A stretch of DNA of 64,000 nucleotides from Enoplolaimus lenunculus. Its lineage: Eukaryota > Nematoda > Enoplea > Enoplida > Thoracostomopsidae. Positions within the stretch are counted from its first letter, which is position 1. The number at the start of each line of letters is the position of its first letter. The stretch is taken from assembly GCA_030248215.1 (NCBI GenBank), contig JASANG010001369.1, forward strand, positions 1-64,000, written 5' to 3'. Below, piece after piece: positions 52,801 to 61,800 of this stretch. The notes beneath the pieces were generated by a model. It was not told the DNA's origin, did no database searches, and was given only the letters and a program-made list of their open reading frames with translations. A program made the position numbers and the translations under genes.

Positions 52801-55800
52801 GCGGAATCTGATGAAATTGCTTACAAACCTCGAAAACCGATAAATTAATAGTTAGCTAATAACTAATTTGCATATTACCTTAATTGCTTACGTGTGTTCG
52901 AGCTTCGCTCAATAAATGTAGTCCCACTACGACTGGTATATCACGCTTTCAGGCTGGTTGCATATCAGCGTTATCGGCTCTTGCAGACGAATATCCTCCT
53001 GCTCAATTTCGTGTTGCTTGGTTTGGTTCCCGGCTGTATGTTCCGGCCAAGTAAGTTTGTAGTCAAACATTTTTATTGTGTCACGGTAAAAAAATCGTAT
53101 CATCTTTTGTTACAATGTGCTAATACTGATATATGGTGTAGCACAAAAATTTTTCAACTTATTTTTAGCTCTGGCTATCAGGATTAAACCTTAGGTCAGA
53201 ACATACCAGTTTAACATTTCTTTGTATGACTGTGTTATTATTCGTCTTTGTATTATCCAAAAACTCTATCAGTAATATTTTAGTCGGACCCAACACTTCT
53301 TGTTAACAAACTTGAAATTATATAGGAGCCTTAGCAAGTGCATGTTCGGCATGAAGTTATATGTGGGAGTTGTTTTGATAATGAAGTTATATTTGTAGTG
53401 ACTCGGAATCAAGCGGATGTGAAGTCGTTCGCAATTTACTCCATTACTTGCAAGCAACGTCGTTAATGCACGACTTCGTCGCTCATGAAAATACACTGAG
53501 ACTGATATGCTCTTATTTTAGCGGTTGGTTGAATTTCGCCAAAAAAATTTTCGTTAGTTTAGTTCGTCAAAAGTCTACTGAACAAGTATTTTAGCAGAAG
53601 TATAATACGTAATCTATGGGTTAATAGTTAGGGATTTATTTAAGCAGTAATGAAACATAAGTATTAGATGGAACAACGTTTTAATGTTATAAGATTTGAA
53701 GACAAAAAGATTGTTCCAAAAGGGTCTTGTTTACACCCATCAGTATTTTTTGGAGTTCCATCAAAACCAGATTGCATTTACAGGCGTAGTTTTAAATCTT
53801 GTAATAAAACACATTTTTGCTTTTGGACATTCTGAATTTTTAATATTAAAATTGTCCGGAATCGTAGAATAGAGAGTCGTAGTAGTTACCTTGCTCTGCT
53901 TATTTTGTAACTGGCGTGACAAAACAAATATTTTGTTACCAGTGTTTTTTATTTTGCAAGGCGTATGTGTGCGATCCATGCTTGGCTGGCAAAGTGATAA
54001 ATTAGATAAATGGTTGTTGGTTAACAATCCAACGCTAAAAGAAGTCTCATCGGAAGTCTTTGTATATTGTTTGAAGTGAGACATAGGAAATTGTTTCCTA
54101 TAGGATTAAACAAAGAATTATTGCTATTTTGTTTTTGGCTTGGAAGCAAATATTTAGATTTTTGGATGATCGGAATTTCTCGGCCTTTGTGGTTGAATAA
54201 AACGGATTTTTGTTAGAACGACATGTACGCAAGCTTTATTTGTTTTGAGTTAAAGCAAACGAGTGCGTTTGGTTGATAGTCGCTTAGCAGAGTAAGAATG
54301 ATTGGAACGTCACATGTAGCTATCCTTATGCAAATTCGACAGCCAGGTAACTGTTGAGCAGGAAGTGTTTTGGACACTGAAGATTTTTGGCTTAAGTGTC
54401 CAGGCTGCTGCATTTTTTCGCTTCAGTGTATATCACACTAATCTCTCAAAAGTTACCTAGCGTACGCATGATGTTGTGAAGGTTGCGTGTTTGAGATCTT
54501 TGCGCCAATCAAGTACAATTGAACAGTTTAAGTATAATGCATTAATACTGCAAATTTTTGTTTGATAGGTTCCTAAATTGTTGCTGGACCGTAATCACAG
54601 AACAAGTGTCTGCTGGTGGTGCAATGGGGACTGTAATGTCAACACATTCCGTGTCTGCGGCGGCAACTTCTACAATAGCGAAAATTCCAAACTTAGCCCC
54701 AAATGCGTTCGGTTCACCGATCAAAGGAAAAAGCGGAAAATCAAAATCAGGAGGTGGACAAGATGACGGAGGTATGTGGTGTGTAAGATTCTAATACTTT
54801 TTACATTCAAGCCGATTAGTCGTGGAGTTACACTTGTAAGTTATGTCAAATTTTTAAAAATTTATGAAAGTCGCTGCTGATCATTTGAAGTAATGTAGTG
54901 GAGCTTTGATTGCAAACTACTAAAATTTATGGTTGAGTGGACGTCAACGTGCCAGTGTTTATTTATTTTGTTTAAGCCGTAGCAGAGAGCATTGCGTTGA
55001 CAAGTAGCTCCGCGGTCGGACCTAAACTCAAGTACGGTGAATGTTCAACATCAGTTCAGTTCTCAAAACTTATTGATATGATGCGTGGTGCATACGCGAA
55101 TTTCAAGGTAAAGGTGAAGTATTTTTCTAGATTGCCGCAAAATAGTATTTTCTGTTTGATCTCGTAATTTTTTATTGTAAAAAGTACAAGGACCAGAAAA
55201 CATATTTCTAGGTTATAGCGTAAAAGCTTTTTAATGAGGGTACATAGGTGAAATTATATTGATTTTGTTAGATAGAATGTTGACTTAGTGCAAAAACAAC
55301 GACTAAGGGTTTGTGGAGTGAAAAGAGGAGAATACAAAATGTGGCAGAGATTAGAAGTGAAGTGGGTGTTGCGGACAGGGATGTGCGGCCTCTGCAAGTC
55401 TCGGGATTTAGCTGATTTCGGTCTCGCTTCATTGAGTCTCGATGGTTTGCAAATCGACGCCAAAGAGGTGAAAAGGCGATAAACAAAATACTATTAGCTG
55501 AGCTAGCTTGAGTTGAAGAAAGGGCGCAGCAATGTTTTGCTCGTATTTTGGACTAAATGGATATACGTGAACAAATTAAAATTGCGTACTTGTTTACTAC
55601 ATTCCTCCACAGTATGATTCTTTTAATATAAGGCTCATGTTCTCTGGAAGTGATGATTTTATTACATTATGACACATGGACGGCTTAGGCTTAGGTTTAC
55701 GCTTCAGCTCAAGCATGGGCGTGGGGAAGTAAACTAGTAAATAAATTGCACAGCACAAGCAAAGCGATTGAGCTTTTTACAGAGTTGATCACCAAGTAGA

Positions 55801-58800
55801 GTTTTCGTAAATATTGGCACTGACTGTCGCATATATTCCATTTAAGCTTCGTTTCATATATGTGCAACGTCTGTTATAATTTGAGTTTGTGATTCTTTTG
55901 TGAAAATTTTCAATCGTTGCGTTTGTACCACCTTACTTTGGCAGCAATTTATAACTTTAATTGTATGAATTAAGTGGCATTTTTGAGCAGAATATTTAAA
56001 ACTTTTATTAGCAAAATCTTATTTTAATTTTTGGTAACGGTTAAAAATTGACTGAGACCGAGGCCAAAAGTCTTGTGCTTGGTAGTTTGGGTCTCGATTT
56101 CGCTTTTTTGACCGAGACCACCCATCCCTGGTCTGGCATTTCGCAAGCCCAATCTCGAGTGAGTGGGGGAGGCTTGTTCAGTGATGCCCCGAAATTCAAC
56201 CGGGGGGGGAGGTTGCCGAATGAGGGTTTCAACAATGCCCTCGGGCTAAACCAGGGGGTCAAAATTGCAATTTTTTGGAAAATTTTTAATTTTTGAGCAA
56301 CATATTTGCTTAACAAATAATTTCGAGTTTAAGACCGTACTTAAGCGAAAAAGAAACTCATAAGCATTGCCCAAACATATTTGAGCGAATAGGTAGCACA
56401 TTCGCTGTTGCATTAGCACCGCTCATCCGGTTGGCTTCTTAACCGAAACTAGTAACATCACCGGTGGAGCGTGTCCAATGTGCGGGTATCAATGATAATA
56501 ACGCTAGGCCAAGGCAAAAGCATCACAAGGCAAGGCAACGATAACATTGGGGCAGGGCAACCAGCAACGCAGGGTGCTACGTACAGCTCAGGGGCCCTCC
56601 AACGGGAAAATGAACAGAATTGCGTTTACTGATCTTTTCGGTAAACAAAACCCGCGTGCTTTTTTCACGAACCTTTGAGACGGAATTGCGAACCCATGAG
56701 GATTTTTTTAGTTGGGGGAGGCTGAACCTGGGGAAATATGCCGAGTGGAGAGGACTTTGGTTCATGGTATTTGTCATTTGTTTAGTGCTAGCTTTATAGC
56801 AGCAATGTGTTTAAAGTGGAATTTTAGATCTCAGTGGATCAGAGTTCGGGCAGCGAAAGGTTTTTATCATTGATTCGATCGTGTTTGATTTGCATGTGCC
56901 ATCTACTCGAAGTTATGTCACTACCGGACACAAATAAATATACCGAAGAATTATTGCTTTACCTCAAAACCGTCGCTAGTCTTTTGCCGGTCGAGTCTAT
57001 ATATTGTGTGCAGCAGGTACGTGCGGATGATACGCGCGATTGCTGTTATAAATTTTGCAAATTAAGTTAATAGAGGTGTTTCAATAACTAGTTGAAAACT
57101 AAGAATAGTAATGAAAGACGTTTGAAATATAACTAAACTAAACGGCTGGTATTCTAAACAGCGTGACCCGGTCACTCATTGTAAAATAATTGAAAATGTT
57201 TAGAATATGAGTAAATCGTTGTGTAAGAAAACAATATAAAGATACATAATTAGTTTACATTTTGCTCAAGACTCTCGTGTTTTCAGAATATAGGTCTAGT
57301 GTTGTGTTTAATTCCAGATACTGAAAGCGCTGTTTGGAACAAATTTGACAATATCAGTTTATCACTTAAAGCAGTTCGAAGCCAATATTCTCGGAGATTG
57401 TCCTGAGCATTTGGATGTATTTGGGCAATCTCAACAGTCGTTAGCTGATTATCTGGCGCCAGTAAATGGCAGGGACCAAAACAGCCTATACCATGCAATA
57501 GTTGTGCAACCTAGAAACGAACTAACGCATAGCATTTCGCGTTCAATGTCGAAACATGAAGCTATAACTGATAGCATTAACCGGTAGGTAATTGCTCAGC
57601 TGTGTGTTCCACCAATTAGCAGCTAGTAACTGGTTTTAAATTAAAGCGAACTGTGGTATTTGCTGATCTGAAAATCTACGTAGAAGTAGGCTAATCCAAG
57701 TGCTAAAGGTTATTTTTCGGTAAAAAATTCTCTGAAGATTTTTTCATAATGCTAGCTAAATCATAATAAATAAAATTACGTGGCGTGTACCGTATCGTTA
57801 CGATATTTTATTATTTAAGTAGTTTCTTTTCTGTTTTAGGCAAATCGGTTGGATGAAACTGAAGAATGATAAGCATGTCGTTAGTTTACTGCGAGGAAGT
57901 ACAGAAAAGTCGCAGTTAACAACTTTTATTCGAATGTTCGAACCAGTAGTTATTCAAGTGAGTATCACTCGACAAATTCAATATTTAACAGGGTGCTGCC
58001 TGCTATCTGACTCCGGTAGCGTTTTTTTGTTTTTGCGCCAAAAATGCGTTTACTGCGACAAAAACACTTACATTGCGCCAACCCAAAAATCACGCTGCAC
58101 AACTATTTGGAAAACCCGATTTGTTTTTCACAACGCTTAAATACTCCGCAGATAGTTATAAAGATTTTTTTATAAAAATTATAATAAAATTATAATACTT
58201 ATAGGTTTAGAAAACGAACAGTACATGCGTAGCATTTCAGAAATTGTGGCGTATAAATAATAATATGCAATTTAGTGTATTTGAAAGATACCATTAGAAC
58301 AATCTGTGTCAGTTTTGACTAGGTGTAATTAAGATAAAGTATAAGTACTGTTGCAAATCTTGACAGATGCATACTGTGCGGAACAACTACTTTTAGGCTA
58401 CACAACTTAATACTTCTTGTAATGTTTCGGTTCACTTCAGGCTTTGAAACTGTATACTAACTCAAACAACACATTCCTTCAAAAACAGGTCAGCTATTTT
58501 TAAAAAACTTCTTAGTCGGTGCTGCCATCGCTCATTATGTTTACGCATGTACATAGCACGAACCAGTAAATCAGTTAGATAATCATCAGTTTCAGTAAAA
58601 CCAAACAATCTCTTATTGTTAAAGAAGAATACGGCAATATTTTGTTCACATGCCGCGCTCCTTATTGGTTGCGAACTGACAATGGACTGTCTAAATCATC
58701 ATTGTCAGTGACAGAACTTGTAGATTTTTAATTTTGTTTTCATAGATTGTATTAGTAATCCTGTGTTCGAACGAGATTTTCTTAGACGCTATCCATTGTC

Positions 58801-61800
58801 ATGCTCTTTGAAATTATCATGATATGTTGCACACGATTTGATTTCAGGTTATTTCGTTGCTCATTCAATTAATTCATGTTCGAGTCAATTACACGTTGCT
58901 CGATGCCGATATGCGGTTTTTGCGCTTTGTGTATCAGCAACTGGAAGAAATGGAAGAAATTCATTTGGGGTAAGAATGATTATATTATTCACTTTAATGC
59001 TAGACTCCACATGATAAATGCATCTCGTCATTCAGGCAACGAAATATACGGTTTGCTGGAGCAGTTTTTTGTATCTGCGTGTTTACGTAGCTAAATAATC
59101 TGTTTTTGTTGAATATGGTAACATTTGTTTGAGTTATTATTTCATTTTTACTCGAGAATCACAATAAGTGTAATTTTTAGGCACTGTGGCATTCTGATAC
59201 AGACACTGTTTGAATTTTTGATAACGCTATCGTATGAAAAAGCTCAGAACGGTAATGTTGTTAATGCGCCAAAGATTCTTCAATTGATTGATGGTCTGCT
59301 TGCGCTTGGGTCATCTACGTCGCCAACTGTTGGTAAGTGTCATCGGGTAACTTATCCAAGAGATTAGATAAAGCTTTGACGGTGAAAGGTATGTTAGTGG
59401 ATTAATATTATTCATTTCTAATATTATAACGGAGAATCCATATAAATTAAAATTAAACTAAAGTAATTTATTTAGTAGTATATGCATTTCTAACAGCAGT
59501 CTTGAGGTATCCGGCTAAACTATTGATTGCCAGTTATGATACAGTCACTGAGAGAATTGTCTGCCCAAGAATTAAAATTGGGTGTATTAAATTTGCTTGC
59601 GATTGTAAAACCACATAAATTTTTTATGCTCGCTACTCATTCGCCTTTAGAAACGCAATTACAGCCACGTTTTGAATCGTGATTGTAATCGAGTTTGCAG
59701 TGATTGAAAACATATGTTCTAGCGAATTATGTTCCAGGTGCCACCGTCCACTTGTTTGCAATAATTGCAGTCCATTTGTAATTTTAGTTATTGATGCGCT
59801 GTATATAGCCACCCTTGATCTGTATATGATTCGCCCTTCATTCCGAACTGAAAGTCCAGCTGATTTAGAAACTCAACGTGAAGTTATTCTGTCTGGCATT
59901 GTGAAATGCTGCCACAACTATCAGGCAAGAACCGTAACAAACCTGGTCATTTTAATAATAAACGCAATACTCCCAATGAACAAATAATAGAATTTAAATT
60001 TGGCTTTCCACACGGCCGAAATTGCAAGTTATTTAGCTGTGCTTAGTTAAACTCAAAGTGTCGTCCAATGAGCATGGGTTTTTTGAGCATGTGGAAAGTA
60101 AAGGCGTCCAAAATAAGCCTTACGTACTCAAGAAAATTTATTTGTACTACGATCGATATATATTATTTGTTTAGTGTGTGGATCTTCTATGTATTGTGCT
60201 ATATCAAACAAAATTGGACAGCAAAGAAAAGTGGCGTAAAGTTTCTCGCGACTTTGTAGACCTCCTTCTTCCATTATTGGCGAAAAATCAGGTTAGGCAA
60301 ATTGTCAGTGTACTGTTTGTGTTGCTGTATTATTTCTTGATTTAAGTCCATTTTAATGGGCCGTAGCATACTGTAGACAGTTTCTGGACACCTTAGTTTC
60401 TATTTTAATGTTCTGTTACCGAAAGTTTTCTTACCAATAGTTAAACTGTGAAAATTGTTTTTGAGGAGTTGATTTGAATACCCAGTTTAACATAGTTTGT
60501 TCAGTTATTGAGGTCAATCATGATGAACAACCGTCGTTTCTGCATGGCAGGTTATATATGTAATTTTGTCATTGACCTGTCACCTAAGTGTACGCAATTG
60601 GGTAAACACATTAAAGATCAATCTTTGTTTCAGCTAATGATGGATCACTTTAACTGTTTTCGAAGCGTTTCTAGATTGTTTGATGTAGTCTGCCCTTCTG
60701 CTTTTCGTCCAATTGATATTTTAGTGAACTTTATGTTCTCTGCGCCAACTTCTGATCTGGTAAGTAAAAGGTGTAGTTTCTGAAACATTCGGTTATTACC
60801 CACATTATTGTATTGCTTTCTTTGTGCTGTGAGTGAATCGTCTACACCCGAAATGTTTAGGGAAACATGGTAAATTTTGCGTAACTCGATTATGAATTGT
60901 TATGTCCGTTTGTTTCCATTTATTAAGTTTGTATTTCGATTGGTCTTCATTCACTGCTCACTGGCAGGGTGCAACCGTAATTACAATTTACCGGAACCGG
61001 AATTTGGAAAAATTACCGGAAACGGAACCGGAATCGGAGCATCAAAATGAAAATTCATGTCACCGAAAAATTCATTTTAATGTTCTTTTTGCAATATTAT
61101 TGATGAAATAACCCTAGTTGGAGATAGGTATTCACTTTTTCTGCTGTATTTTCGATTTTCATAATCCACGGGAGCGAAACTACCTTCGATGGTTTATTTT
61201 CGGAGATTGTCAAGGTTTATATACTATACGAATAAAATCTATTTATTATCGTTTTTTTGAGTAAAATATCTTAATTTCCACGTACAAAATTTTAATTCTG
61301 GAATTTTTTAATTCTGGTAAAATTTTAGCGGAACCGGAACCGGAAGGTGAAAAATGCCGGAACCTGAATTCCGGTTGCACTCTGTTCACTGGTGCTATAA
61401 AGTTCGATAACAGCCTACCTCAATCAATGGGTATGAGTGTGAGAACCTACATTGATTCATATGAAGCAATACTGCCTTTTTGCGTAAAAAAACGTTTAGT
61501 TGCTCAAATGTGTAAATATAATTGGATCGTTGTTTAATTTCAGTCTAACGAATCAAATCTTGCAGCTTGGTTAGCTTTACAGTATATCTGTTTGCGCTTA
61601 ATCGGAATTCATTGCAAAGAAGAAGTTCTACTGAGTCGCCTAACGCAAACGGATACTGTAGTTCGTGTGTCGCCTGACTTGCCATCGCTGCATCGTGACC
61701 AGACTCCGCAGAAAGTGAACAACGTCGAGATTAAAGATTCAGATGCGGCTGATACATTTGCAAGGCAATTTTACTTTGTTGCTTGCAGGTTTAAACCCGT

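Noticed and set aside
60068-60259. Open frame over huntingtin exon 28
   Set aside because: Wrong frame; the exon 28 frame reads [20 protein letters not shown], which matches huntingtin.
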